In this document: piece by piece, positions 9,173 to 17,621 of the stretch
Layout of the letters: each line of letters opens with the position of its first letter
Numbering within the stretch: position 1 is the first letter of the stretch
Assembly (NCBI RefSeq): GCF_000504285.1
Contig: NZ_KI632511.1
Coordinates: forward strand, 8,166,154 to 8,230,153
Origin: Actinospica robiniae DSM 44927
Lineage (GTDB): Bacteria > Actinomycetota > Actinomycetes > Streptomycetales > Catenulisporaceae
Reading direction: 5' to 3'
Length of the DNA: 64,000 nucleotides
Made by a program: the position numbers and the translations under genes
The notes under the pieces: model-generated
Told to the model about the DNA's origin: nothing
Database searches by the model: none
The model's input: the letters and a program-made list of their open reading frames with translations, nothing else

Positions 9173-9279
9173 CCCAAACCCCCACGGCGGCGGCCGCCGC
9201 CTTTGACGCCAGGTTAATAAGAGCCGTGCGATACTCGGCGTTGGCAGAGCATACGGGATGATCCGGCGGGGGAACGAAC

Positions 9280-9308
9280 AGCCCGGTCCGCGTGTCGCGG
9301 ACCGGGCT
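9280..9308 (-). terminator. strong hairpin terminator after the CBM2-metalloprotease gene
   Basis: Perfect 13-bp stem AGCCCGGTCCGCG / CGCGGACCGGGCT around a 3-nt loop, 26 nt beyond the stop of the minus-strand gene ending at 9334. There is no T-tract, as is usual in high-GC actinobacteria. It should isolate that gene from the lipoprotein gene downstream. Confidence 0.8.
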
Positions 9309-9333
9309 GAATCAGCGGGCTAATTCCGCTGTG

Positions 9334-10470
9334 TCAGGACAGGAAGCTCGCGTACGGGCCGGTCAGGATCCCGTTCTTCTGGGTCTGGTTGAAGTCGCAG
9401 TTCGGGTAGTCGTACAGCGACGCGGACATGCAGGTGCCGTCGGTGGAGCTGGCGTCCGGCAGCCCGAAGGCGTGGCCGAGCTCGTGCACCATGCCGCCGT
9501 ACCAGCGATCCATCGGGCCGTTGATGCCGGCCGCGCCGTCCGCGTCGTGCCCGCTCAGCAGCACCCAGCCGGGCGCGCCGCCGCCGCCGGACACGTTCAC
9601 CTCCTCGGCGCTGACCTCAGCGACGATCAGCCACCGGCTGTCCGGGTTGCCCAGGCCGAACCGCTGCTGCAACTCGGTCTGCATGTTGGTGACCACGCAC
9701 CAGTAGCGATCGGCCGCCGCTGTGGCGGTGCAGTTGTTGTTGATGTACCAACTCGTGTCGTGCAGCCCGTCGACGGTCTCCACGACCGGGTTGTTGAGGG
9801 TGAACGTCTTGCCCAGCTGCGCCTTGTAGAAGCGCTGCGCTTCCTGCATGACGCTGGCGATGCCGTTCGGGTAAGCCTGGTTGAAGGCCACGTCGGTCGG
9901 CTTGAGCCAGAAGACGCGGACCGTCTTCGACGGCGGCGGTCCCGAGGGCGTGGCCGTGGCGGACGCCGACGCGGAAGCCGACGCGGAAGCGGAAGCCGAC
10001 GGCGACGGCGACGCGGTGCGGGTGGGTGACGCGCTCGCGCTGGGCGAGGCGCTGACGCTGCCGGTGCAGGCCACGCCGTTGAGGGTGAACGAGGCGGGCG
10101 CCGGGTTCGCGCTGTTGTTCCACGTCCCGTTGAAGCCGAAGCTCGCGCTGCCGCCGGTGGAGATGGCGCCGTTGTACGCCGCGTTGGTCACGCTGACCTG
10201 CGCGCCGGACTGGGTGACCGAACCGCTCCACAGCTGCGTGATCGTCTGGCCGGCGGTGAACGCCCAGCTCAGCGTCCAGCTGCTGACCGGGCTGCCGAGG
10301 TTGGTGACGGCCACGCTCGCTCCGAATCCGCCCGGCCATTGGCTGGAGACGGTGTAGGCGACTTGGCAGCCGGCCGCGGCCTGGGCCGGGGCGGTGACGG
10401 CCGCGCCGGCGCCGATCACGGCGAGCGCGATAGCCCCGGCCGTCCACGACCGGTGCTGAAGGATCCTCAT
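9334..10470 (-). CDS. secreted CBM2 / metzincin-like metalloprotease
   Basis: Exported 378-residue protein. A Sec signal peptide ends near TAPAQAAA (~residue 32). Residues ~33-137 form a family 2 carbohydrate-binding module (CQVAYTVSSQWPGGFGASVAVTN... with the two bracketing cysteines and exposed Trp residues). A Ser/Ala/Pro linker follows (~138-180), then a catalytic domain with the zinc motif HELGHAFGLPD (329-339) and a Met-turn-like TCMSAS at ~346-351. The third ligand is therefore Asp, as in snapalysin-type metzincins. The family reading is a protease or glycan-bound peptidase anchored on cellulose or chitin. A LacI-type operator lies about 60 nt upstream of the start and a strong terminator follows the gene. 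Confidence 0.85.
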   Translation of the reverse strand: MRILQHRSWTAGAIALAVIGAGAAVTAPAQAAAGCQVAYTVSSQWPGGFGASVAVTNLGSPVSSWTLSWAFTAGQTITQLWSGSVTQSGAQVSVTNAAYNGAISTGGSASFGFNGTWNNSANPAPASFTLNGVACTGSVSASPSASASPTRTASPSPSASASASASASASATATPSGPPPSKTVRVFWLKPTDVAFNQAYPNGIASVMQEAQRFYKAQLGKTFTLNNPVVETVDGLHDTSWYINNNCTATAAADRYWCVVTNMQTELQQRFGLGNPDSRWLIVAEVSAEEVNVSGGGGAPGWVLLSGHDADGAAGINGPMDRWYGGMVHELGHAFGLPDASSTDGTCMSASLYDYPNCDFNQTQKNGILTGPYASFLS

Positions 10471-10532
10471 CGAAAACCTCCGTTGCGGGTTCCAGGAGAC
10501 GCCGGGTCGCAGATCACGCGCGGAAAAATCGT

Positions 10533-10546
10533 GTTAACGCTCACAT
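10533..10546 (-). promoter_or_regulatory. LacI-family operator upstream of the CBM2-metalloprotease
   Basis: GTTAACGCTCACAT; with the base before it this reads TGTTAACGCTCACA, a near-palindrome of the LacI/GalR type centred on a CG step. It is about 63 nt upstream of the ATG at 10470. The identical 14-mer recurs in inverted orientation at 10788-10801. Confidence 0.6.
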
Positions 10547-10787
10547 AGTTCGCTGTGGGTCAGCGTTGCGCGATCGGATGGCACCTCGCCACGCATGCGC
10601 GGGACGAGTCGGCGCTCCGGTGATGGCGACAGCAGTGTCCGGCCAGGGCCGCGCGTGGGCAAGAAGTTCCGGTACCGCGCGGTGATGCGGGAGCCGATGG
10701 CCTGCCCGGACCCGCTCAGGCCGCGCCGCGGAACGTATGAAACTTTCGACGTGTTCGCTTCATCAGTATTGATGAGGATAAAGGCCG

Positions 10788-10801
10788 ATGTGAGCGTTAA
10801 C
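10788..10801 (+). promoter_or_regulatory. second, inverted LacI-family operator
   Basis: ATGTGAGCGTTAAC is the exact reverse complement of the 14-mer at 10533-10546. It lies about 50 nt upstream of the small plus-strand gene starting at 10851. The two sites are 241 nt apart, bracketing the divergent intergenic region. That region holds no other gene I can support. Confidence 0.6.
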
Positions 10802-10850
10802 GCGATGAAGTGAGCTACGCGTCAGAACATGTGTTCGATAAAGTGTCGCG

Positions 10851-11195
10851 GTGACATCCCTCCGCTTCGGCCCGCACCCGCCTGACCTCGTGCTCGCCGA
10901 TCCCAGCGGACGGGAGTACCGGACCAGCCGGACCGAGGTCGACTTCCAGATCGTGCGGTTCCGACTGGCCGGCCGCTGGACGCTCGGGGTGCTGCGCGGC
11001 TGGCGCCGGTCGCGGGACGGCGTGATCGTGCGGATCGAGACCCTGGACCGGGCCTCCGCGGAACCGAAGGCGCTGTGGTACCGCTTCGCCCCGGACGCGA
11101 TCGACCCGGTCCAGATCGAGACCCGCACCGGAGAACTGCGACTGGTTCCGCCCTGGGAGCGCACCGGCGGAGACCGGCGCTCGCGCTCGGCCTAA
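10851..11195 (+). CDS. hypothetical protein, 114 residues
   Basis: Small protein with no family I recognise. It is rich in beta-prone, charged segments (VDFQIVRFRLAGRWTLGVLRGW, GVIVRIETLD, ALWYRFAPDAI) and has no signal peptide or membrane segment, so it is probably a compact cytoplasmic beta domain. GTG 10851 is the only start that retains the conserved-looking N terminus. A LacI-type operator lies 50 nt upstream. Its stop is followed within about 10 nt by the left copy of the long inverted repeat element. Confidence 0.55.
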   Translation: MTSLRFGPHPPDLVLADPSGREYRTSRTEVDFQIVRFRLAGRWTLGVLRGWRRSRDGVIVRIETLDRASAEPKALWYRFAPDAIDPVQIETRTGELRLVPPWERTGGDRRSRSA

Positions 11196-11202
11196 CGCGA
11201 CT

Positions 11203-11640
11203 TGATGATCGGCTGCGTGTTGGGGGAGTGGTTTGTCGGGTCGGGGCGGGCGCTTCGCTTCGCCCACGGTTTCGTTTGCCCACCCGCCCACCCGTTGCGT
11301 CGGCGGGGCGAGCCGGGGTTTCAAGATCTCGCCTCCGGCTGGGGCCCTTCCCTCGGAGAGGGTGCCGGGTTTGGGTGGGTGCTGTCGTTGGTGGGGCGGG
11401 TTGGGGTTCGGGGTGGTGGGGTTGCGGGGGCGTGCTCTCTCCTCGGCCGGTCCCCGGAGGCAATCAGGGACCTGCCGGGAGGTCAAGCGGCGGCGGCCCT
11501 CGTTGATGGTGGATCTCGCATCGCGCCGCTTGACCTCCCGGCAGAACCCTGATCGGGCTTCGCCTGCCCGACCGAGGAGAGAGCACACCCCCTGAGGCCC
11601 GGTGCGAGCTGCGCTCGGGCCGAGTCCCGGCCGTGGCCCG
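11203..11640 (+). repeat. long hairpin-rich repeat element, left copy
   Basis: About 430 nt that reappear, inverted and with a ~60-nt length difference, at 17622-17996. Shared landmarks are GATCGGCTG, TTTCAAGATCTCGCCTCCGG, CCTTCCCTCGGAGAG, GGGGCGGGTTGGGGTTCGGG, CTCTCTCCTCGG and CTTGACCTCCCGGCAG. The core (11432-11586) is a double palindrome: an outer 19-bp arm (11432-11450 with 11568-11586, one mismatch) and an inner perfect 20-bp arm (11472-11491 with 11525-11544). No protein-coding gene is supported here. Confidence 0.75.
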
Positions 11641-11817
11641 GTCGCGCATGATGTCGAATTCTGTATCGCCATGATTCGACCATCCCGATCCCCGACCCTC
11701 CCGCGGGCTAGCCGCGCTCGACGCGGGAGAATCCTGCATCGCCGTGATCCGAACATCTGATCCTCGATCCGTGCGAAGGCATCGGCGCCCGGGTCGCGCC
11801 TGATGTGAAGTCATGCA
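11641..11817 (+). repeat. degenerate ~80-nt tandem repeats, left part
   Basis: Two units beginning at about 11656 (GAATTCTGTATCGCC) and 11729 (GAATCCTGCATCGCC). The second continues through CGATCCGTGCGAAGG and GGTCGCGCCTGATGT. Matching units lie at 13433 and 13511, on the other side of the ISL3 insertion, so the array predates that insertion. No gene is seen here. Confidence 0.6.
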
Positions 11818-13350
11818 GGCTCATCGAGCTTGACCGTGCTTGAGGTGTAGGGCGTTCGGTGGCCCGTAGATCAGGGTCTTGCTGAAGTAGAGGCGCCCGT
11901 GGCGCTCTGTGATCATTCGAGTTGCTGAGACAAGAGTGATCGCGAGGGAGCCACGGGCTTGGTCAACGATACGACATTGCTGTTCGGACTCGACGGGGTG
12001 CAGGTCGTGCGCGTCATGCTCGATGACGACGAGAATCCGATACTGGCACTGGTGACCGCGTCTGAGCAGGCCAGATGCTGTCCCGGCTGCGGGATGCGTT
12101 CACAGCACGCGCATTCGTGGGTGCGCACCCGGCCACGGGATCTGCCGGTGGCAGGGCGCCGGACGGCGCTGACGTGGACCAAGCGGCGTTGGCGCTGCCG
12201 CAACGCCGCCTGTGAGCGGGCGACCTTCACCGAGTCGGTCCCGCAGATCCCGCCGCGTGCCCGGCTGACCGGTCGGCTTCGCGCCTCGATCGGAGCGGCG
12301 GTGGCCGACCGCGGGCGCACCGTGATCCAGGCCGCCCGCGACCACGAGGTGTCCTGGCCGATCGCGCAGACGGCGTTCGCCGCCCACACCCGCCTCGCGC
12401 TACCGGCCGAGACACCGCAGGTCGCACGCCTGGGCATCGACGAGATCCGGCGCGGCAAGGCGCGCTTCCGGCTCGTGCCCGGCGAAGGCGGCGACGAGAA
12501 GTGGGAGGTCGTGGCCGATAAATGGCACGTCGGGATGGTCGATCTCGGCGGCGGCGCCGGACTGCTCGGGCAGGTCGAGGGCCGCACCGCCGAGACGCTC
12601 TCGGCGTGGATCGAGGCGCAGAGCCCGCAATGGCGAGCCGGAGTCCAGGTCGTGGCGATCGACATGTGCACCGTGTTCAAGGCCGCGATCCGCACCAGCC
12701 TGCCGCACGCGGCGCTGGTGGTCGACCGCTTCCACGTCGCGCAACTGGCGAACACAGCGCTGACCGAGGTACGCCGCCGCGTCACCGTCCAGGCGCGCGG
12801 ACGCCGAGGACGCAAGGGCAACCGGGAGTGGGAGCTGAGAAACAGGCTCACCCGCGCCGGCACACGGATGCACGCGAAGCACCTGGACCCGATGATCGAC
12901 GACCTCCGGGCACTGCCCGCGAAGATCGGTATACCGATCCTCAAGGCATGGAACGTCAAGGAAGACCTGATGGACCTGCTCGCACTCCACGGCACACACC
13001 CGGACCGGGCACAGATCAGCGCTCTGCTGATCAGGTTCTACGAGAACGCCGCCGCCTGCGGCCTGCCGGAGATCACGCGGCTGGCCGGCACCGTCTCGAC
13101 CTGGTGGCCGCAGATCCTCGCCGCGATCACCACCGGCGTGACGAACGCGGGCTCCGAGGGCACCAACCGCGTGATCAAAACCGACGCCCGCACCGCCTAC
13201 GGCTACCGCAACCCCGCCAACCAGCGCCTACGCGCACGCGCCGCCACCACCCGCCGCGCCCGTGGACACCTCACCACCCACACCAGCGGACCCCACGCCC
13301 AACCCAGACGCCGCTCAAAAGCCTGACAGCACGGTCAAGCTCGATGAGCC
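11818..13350 (+). mobile_element. complete ISL3-family insertion sequence
   Basis: A 1533-bp element with perfect 23-bp terminal inverted repeats at 11818-11840 and 13328-13350 (outer bases GGCTCATCGAGC). It is flanked by an exact 8-bp duplication GTCATGCA (11810-11817 and 13351-13358), which is the ISL3 target-duplication length. It contains one intact transposase. Perfect ends and duplication suggest recent insertion. Confidence 0.95.
11959..13326 (+). CDS. ISL3 family transposase
   Basis: Full-length 455-residue transposase. The N-terminal zinc-binding domain (CCPGCGMRSQHAHSW then RWRCRNAACERATF) is followed by an HTH and a DDE catalytic core with the family blocks LGIDEI, VAIDMCTVFKAAI, VVDRFHV and GTNRVIKT. 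The start is the TTG at 11959 with GAGGGAG about 10 nt upstream. The stop is just inside the right inverted repeat. The frame is intact, so the enzyme is probably active. Confidence 0.93.
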   Translation: MVNDTTLLFGLDGVQVVRVMLDDDENPILALVTASEQARCCPGCGMRSQHAHSWVRTRPRDLPVAGRRTALTWTKRRWRCRNAACERATFTESVPQIPPRARLTGRLRASIGAAVADRGRTVIQAARDHEVSWPIAQTAFAAHTRLALPAETPQVARLGIDEIRRGKARFRLVPGEGGDEKWEVVADKWHVGMVDLGGGAGLLGQVEGRTAETLSAWIEAQSPQWRAGVQVVAIDMCTVFKAAIRTSLPHAALVVDRFHVAQLANTALTEVRRRVTVQARGRRGRKGNREWELRNRLTRAGTRMHAKHLDPMIDDLRALPAKIGIPILKAWNVKEDLMDLLALHGTHPDRAQISALLIRFYENAAACGLPEITRLAGTVSTWWPQILAAITTGVTNAGSEGTNRVIKTDARTAYGYRNPANQRLRARAATTRRARGHLTTHTSGPHAQPRRRSKA

Positions 13351-13589
13351 GTCATGCATCGTCCTGGTGGGATCCACTCCGATTACAGACCTCGCATAGG
13401 AATCCCGCGAGCCAGCCGCGCCAGATCCGGAAGAATTCCGCATCACCCTGTTCCGGCATCCCGATCCTCGATCCGTGCGAAGGGTCGGTGGTCTGGTCGC
13501 GCTTGATGTCGAAATTCTCCATCGCCCTGGTCCGATCCACCCACTGCTCATGCGATGCGCGGAATTGTGTGGCCCGATCGCGCTCCGAG
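13351..13589 (+). repeat. degenerate ~80-nt tandem repeats, right part
   Basis: Continuation of the array interrupted by the ISL3 element. Units start near 13433 (GAATTCCGCATCACC) and 13511 (GAAATTCTCCATCGCC), with a more diverged one at 13351. The 13433 unit shares CGATCCTCGATCCGTGCGAA and GGTCGCGC.TGATGT with the unit at 11729. It ends at the target duplication of the IS1182-family element. No gene is seen here. Confidence 0.55.
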
Positions 13590-15375
13590 GACTCTGCTGG
13601 CGAAGTCGTGGTCTGATTTTGTGGCAGGCTGGGTGGTCGTGTCGGCTGGGTGATTGAGGGGCTTGTGGTGTTTCGTCCTGTGCGGGCTGGTGGGGTTCCG
13701 GCGGCGACGGCCGCGTTGGCGTGGGCGGTGCATCCGAAGGGCACGGGCGAGATGCGGGTGCGTGATGCGCTCGGGCCGTTGTTCGCCGATGAGGATTTCG
13801 AGCACGAGCGGTTCGCCGGGATGTTTGCGGCGCTCGGCCGGCCCGCGCTTTCGCCGGGGTTGCTGGCGATGGTCACGGTGTTGCAGTTCCTGCACAACCT
13901 CTCGGACCGGGAGGCGGTGGTGGCGATGGCGGACCGGATCTCGTGGAAGTACGCGCTGGGCCTGGATGTGGCTGAGACCGGGTTCGACGCGTCGGTGCTG
14001 GCCGAGTTCCGGGCCCGGCTGGCCGAGCCGGGGCGCGCGGACGCGCTGCTCGATACCGTGCTGGACAAGCTCAAGGCGGCCGGGCTGGTGCGCGCGGGCG
14101 GGCGGGCGCGTACGGACTCGACGCATGTGCTCGCGGCGGTGCGCTCGCTGGGCCGGGTCGAGATGCTCGGCGAGAGTGTGCGTGCGGCGCTCGAGGAGAT
14201 CGCGCGGGTCGCTCCGGAGCGGGTCGTGCCGCTGCTGGCGCCGGGGTGGGAGGAGCGGTACGGGCGCAAGGTCGAGACCTCCCGGCTGATCGGGCGCGGG
14301 CGGGGCAAGGCCACGATGGAGGAGTTGGCCGGGCGGTTCGGCGCGGACGGCTCGCTGCTGCTCGAGACGCTTAAGGCGGACCCCACGGCCGGGTGGGTCC
14401 TTAGGCTGCCGCAGGTACGGCTGCTCGCCCAGGTCTGGGAGCAGCACTTCGAGCGGAGTGAGGGCGGCGGATGGGTGCTCAAAGCCGTCACCGACCTGCC
14501 GCCCGCGGCCGAGTTGCCGATCTCTCCGTACGACCCGGATGCCCGCTACGCGGTCAAACGCGCGAGCGGGTGGGAGGGAGGCAAGGTCCACCTGACCGAG
14601 TCCTGCGACGAGGATCTCCCGCACCTGGTCACGGATGTCGCCACGAGCGCGGCGACCGTGCAGGATTCCGCGCAGACAACTGATATCCAGGAACGGCTCC
14701 TGGCGCGCGGGCTGGGCCCGGGCGTGCATGTGATGGACGCCGGGTATCCCACCGCCGCGAACCTCATCGCCGCGGCCGGCCACGGCATCACCCTGATCGC
14801 GCCGGTCACCGTCTCGAGCGGGCGGGGCGCGAAGACCGGGACCTTCAGCCCGGGCGAGTTCGAGATCGACTGGGACACCGGGCGCGCCCGCTGCCCGGGC
14901 GAGAAGGTGAGCAACCCGATGCGCGGGCAGAAGAACGGGCTGGTCGCCTTCAGCTTCTCCCGCCGCGACTGCACACCCTGCCCGCTACGCACCGCCTGTC
15001 TGAGCGCGCCGGCCCCTCGGCCACGCGTGCTGGTCGTTCACCCCCGCGAGCCCTACGAGGCCCGCATGAACGCGATCCGCACCCAGCACACCCCAGAATG
15101 GCAGAAGGTTTATAACCAGCGCGCCGGTATCGAGGGCACCATCTCCCAGGCCGTACGCATCAGCGATCTACGCCACTCCCGCTACCGCGGGCTCCCCAAA
15201 AACCACCTCCAAAACGTCCTGACCGGCATCGCGATCAACATCAGACGCCTCGGCGCGCACTACGCGCCCACCCAGACCAAACCCCGCCGACCCACCCGTA
15301 TACAAGCCCTCTACGACACCCACCACATCGGCAAACCCGCCTAACCAAACCACCCCCGACTTCGCCAGCAGAGTC
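13590..15375 (+). mobile_element. complete IS1182-family insertion sequence
   Basis: About 1786 bp, bounded by 19-20-bp inverted repeats (left from 13590: GACTCTGCTGGCGAAGTCG; right at 15357-15375). It is flanked by a 7-bp direct repeat CTCCGAG (13583-13589 and 15376-15382). The exact edge is ambiguous by one or two bases because the duplication and the repeat end share bases. One intact transposase gene lies inside. Confidence 0.9.
13650..15344 (+). CDS. IS1182 family transposase
   Basis: Intact 564-residue DDE transposase. It has the N-terminal block LGPLFADEDFEHERFAGMF, the DUF772-like segment MVTVLQFLHNLSDREAV...ALG and RTDSTHVLAAVRSL. The catalytic region follows: VHLTESCDED, HVMDAGYPTAANL, then the cysteine-rich CTPCPLRTAC and the YNQRAGIEGTISQAVR glutamate block. 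The start GTG is at 13650; an in-frame GTG shortly after is also possible. No frameshift or stop was seen. Confidence 0.93.
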   Translation: MIEGLVVFRPVRAGGVPAATAALAWAVHPKGTGEMRVRDALGPLFADEDFEHERFAGMFAALGRPALSPGLLAMVTVLQFLHNLSDREAVVAMADRISWKYALGLDVAETGFDASVLAEFRARLAEPGRADALLDTVLDKLKAAGLVRAGGRARTDSTHVLAAVRSLGRVEMLGESVRAALEEIARVAPERVVPLLAPGWEERYGRKVETSRLIGRGRGKATMEELAGRFGADGSLLLETLKADPTAGWVLRLPQVRLLAQVWEQHFERSEGGGWVLKAVTDLPPAAELPISPYDPDARYAVKRASGWEGGKVHLTESCDEDLPHLVTDVATSAATVQDSAQTTDIQERLLARGLGPGVHVMDAGYPTAANLIAAAGHGITLIAPVTVSSGRGAKTGTFSPGEFEIDWDTGRARCPGEKVSNPMRGQKNGLVAFSFSRRDCTPCPLRTACLSAPAPRPRVLVVHPREPYEARMNAIRTQHTPEWQKVYNQRAGIEGTISQAVRISDLRHSRYRGLPKNHLQNVLTGIAINIRRLGAHYAPTQTKPRRPTRIQALYDTHHIGKPA

Positions 15376-15490
15376 CTCCGAGGGGAATTCCTACGCCGTT
15401 TTCGGCCACGCCCCTGACGCCAGCTGGCCAGCCACTCCGTCCATCACCCCTCGCGTCACAAGTCCCGATTCCCCGTACGCCTCTATGCTA

Positions 15491-16717
15491 GTGCCGTATC
15501 AGGCTACATTCACCCGGTCGAGCTTGTTCGACCGGGTGGCTTGGCGTTCGGGCCCTGATCCGTGAGACTGGGTCGGTGGCCGAGCGTGTCAGAGTGCGTG
15601 AGATTGACGATGACGAGGGAAAACGCCTGGTGCGGATCGTGCGCCGGGGCACCGGGTCGGTGGTGACCTGGCGGCGGGCGCAGATGGTTCTGCTCTCAGC
15701 GCAGAACATGGACGTCGCCGGCATCGCGCGGGTCGCGTTCACCAGCGAGGACCACGTACGGGATGTGATCCACAACTTCAACGCGGACGGGTTCGACTCC
15801 CTCTACCCGCGCTACCGCGGCGGTCACCCGCCGAAGTTCACCCTCCCGCAGCGCCGGGAGATCAAGAAGATTGCCAAGACCAAGCCGGCCGAGCACGGCC
15901 TGCCCTTCTCGACCTGGAGCCTGTCCAAACTGGCGGACTTCCTGGTCGCCGAGGGGGTGGTCGACGACATCAGCCACGAGGGCCTGCGCATCCTGCTCCG
16001 CGAGGAAGGCGTCACCTTTCAACGCCTGAAGACGTGGAAGGGCTCGACCGACCCGGAGTTCAAGCAGAAGAAAGCCCGGATCGAGCGACTGTACGCGATC
16101 GCCGACGGCGAGGCCGAGCCGCGTGACGGCGAGCCCGAGATCGTGATCTGCATCGACGAGTTCGGGCCGCTCAATCTGCAACCGCGCCCGGGCCGAGCAT
16201 GGGCTGCGATCAGCGGAAACGCGAAGGAACCTGGACGCGAGCCCCGCCCGCGCCTGCGCGCGACCTACCACCGCACCGGCGGCGTGCGCCACCTGTTCGC
16301 CGCCTACGACCTCGGCCGCGACCGGCTCTACGGGCACGTACGGCCGAGAAAGACCCGCACCCGATTCCTCGAGTTCTGCCGGTACATACGCAGCCTCTAC
16401 CCGCGCGAAATGCGCATGGCGATCATCGTGGACAACTTCTCCCCGCACCTGAGCACCCGGCGTGACCAGAAAGTCGGGACATGGGCGAAGGCGAACAACG
16501 TCGAGCTCGCCTACACCCCGACCAACAGCTCCTGGCTCAACCGGATCGAAGCCCAGTTCACAGCCCTGCGCTACTTCGCTCTCGACGGCACCGACCACCA
16601 CACCCACCAGGAACAGGGCAGCATGATCCGCCGCTACATCGCCTGGCGGAACCGCAACGCCGATAACCGCGAACTACGCCGCATCGTCAACCGGGCGAAC
16701 GTAGCCTGATACGGCAC
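15491..16717 (+). mobile_element. complete IS630-family insertion sequence
   Basis: About 1227 bp with inverted ends (left GTGCCGTATCAGGCTAC from 15491; right its reverse complement ending at 16717). It is flanked by TA on both sides (15489-15490 and 16718-16719), the obligatory IS630 target. The stop codon of the transposase lies inside the right inverted repeat. Confidence 0.92.
15576..16709 (+). CDS. IS630 family transposase
   Basis: Complete 377-residue transposase in a single frame. An N-terminal HTH region (MDVAGIARVAFTSEDHVRDVIHNFN) precedes a winged helix (WSLSKLADFLV), then the DDE domain with VICIDEFGPL, IIVDNFSPH and TPTNSSWLNRIEAQF as the three acidic blocks. GTG 15576 is the likely start. 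Many IS630 relatives need a frameshift; this copy does not. Confidence 0.93.
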   Translation: MAERVRVREIDDDEGKRLVRIVRRGTGSVVTWRRAQMVLLSAQNMDVAGIARVAFTSEDHVRDVIHNFNADGFDSLYPRYRGGHPPKFTLPQRREIKKIAKTKPAEHGLPFSTWSLSKLADFLVAEGVVDDISHEGLRILLREEGVTFQRLKTWKGSTDPEFKQKKARIERLYAIADGEAEPRDGEPEIVICIDEFGPLNLQPRPGRAWAAISGNAKEPGREPRPRLRATYHRTGGVRHLFAAYDLGRDRLYGHVRPRKTRTRFLEFCRYIRSLYPREMRMAIIVDNFSPHLSTRRDQKVGTWAKANNVELAYTPTNSSWLNRIEAQFTALRYFALDGTDHHTHQEQGSMIRRYIAWRNRNADNRELRRIVNRANVA

Positions 16718-16719
16718 TA

Positions 16720-17018
16720 GACGCCACTACCGACAAAAACCTCGTATCTCATCCTGCGCCGTATCAGCGAAAGTAGTGGAGAATCTTGGGCATTCGGGCA
16801 TGTTCCCCGGCGTTGAAGGAGTAGAAAGATAGAGCGGCCTAGACATCTCATGTCGCAGCTGCGTCATGGACCTTCAAGGCATGTCCGTTGGAGCGGGCAA
16901 CGTCCCGCTGCTGGAGTTGGGCTGCGTCGTGTGTGCGCCCAGCCAGGGCGCGAGGGGAGTGGGTCGGGCCGGCTGAAATTAGACGGCGCGGGCGACTTGA
17001 GGCTGTCAGGATGTGAGC
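16720..17018. other. non-coding gap inside the IS island
   Basis: About 300 nt of lower GC than its neighbours, containing a stretch (CCGTATCAG near 16772) that resembles the IS630 end. No credible start, codon bias or family similarity supports a gene here. The AGGA before the ATG at 17019 is the only functional-looking site. Confidence 0.4.
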
Positions 17019-17483
17019 ATGGCGGATTCCACTTCCCTCCCCGTACGCCACCGTGATCCTGGACTGCGGCTGATCGGTTATGCGGAGCGGGTGCTGGTGC
17101 GCTGTCCAGCCTGCGGCCAGCGCGCGCTATCGACGCGTCACCGTGATGGCTATCGATACGCGGACCCGGCGAGGCTCACGTGTGCCCGTTGCGGGTACGC
17201 GCGGGAGACCCGGAAGCTGGCGCACGTGTACGGGGTTCCACTCGATCCGTTCTTCAAGCAGCCGCTGTGGCTGCAGACCGCGTGCTGCGGGCACACGCTG
17301 TGGGCGTTGAACGTCGAGCACCTCGACGCGCTCGAGGGCTACGTCAGTGCTCAACTGCGCGAGAAGCGCCTTGATCTCGCATACACGATGCTCGACGTGC
17401 TGCCGGGGTGGATGAAGGCGGCTAAGCACCGCGACGAGGTGCTGCGCGCCGTATCCCGTCTGCGTCAGTCCCTAGAGACCTAA
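17019..17483 (+). CDS. zinc-ribbon (TFIIB-like) hypothetical protein
   Basis: 154-residue protein with two CxxC pairs, CPACG and CARCG about 35 residues apart, forming a zinc ribbon. A third cysteine cluster, TACCGHTLWALNVEHL, and an amphipathic C-terminal helix (VLRAVSRLRQSLE) follow. Similar small proteins occur widely in actinobacteria without known function. ATG 17019 has AGGA 10 nt upstream; a GTG lies 6 nt earlier in frame. It is the only non-transposase gene inside the repeat-bounded island. Confidence 0.65.
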   Translation: MADSTSLPVRHRDPGLRLIGYAERVLVRCPACGQRALSTRHRDGYRYADPARLTCARCGYARETRKLAHVYGVPLDPFFKQPLWLQTACCGHTLWALNVEHLDALEGYVSAQLREKRLDLAYTMLDVLPGWMKAAKHRDEVLRAVSRLRQSLET

Positions 17484-17621
17484 CTGCCAGGCCGCACCTC
17501 GCATCCCGCAACGGCCGTAGGCCTCCACCCTGTTGCCGGGTGAGCCGCTGCACCGAGGCGTTCGGACTCACCGACGAGCTATGAGAACGGTGATGCAGGA
17601 TTCTTCCGGATCGAGCGCGGC

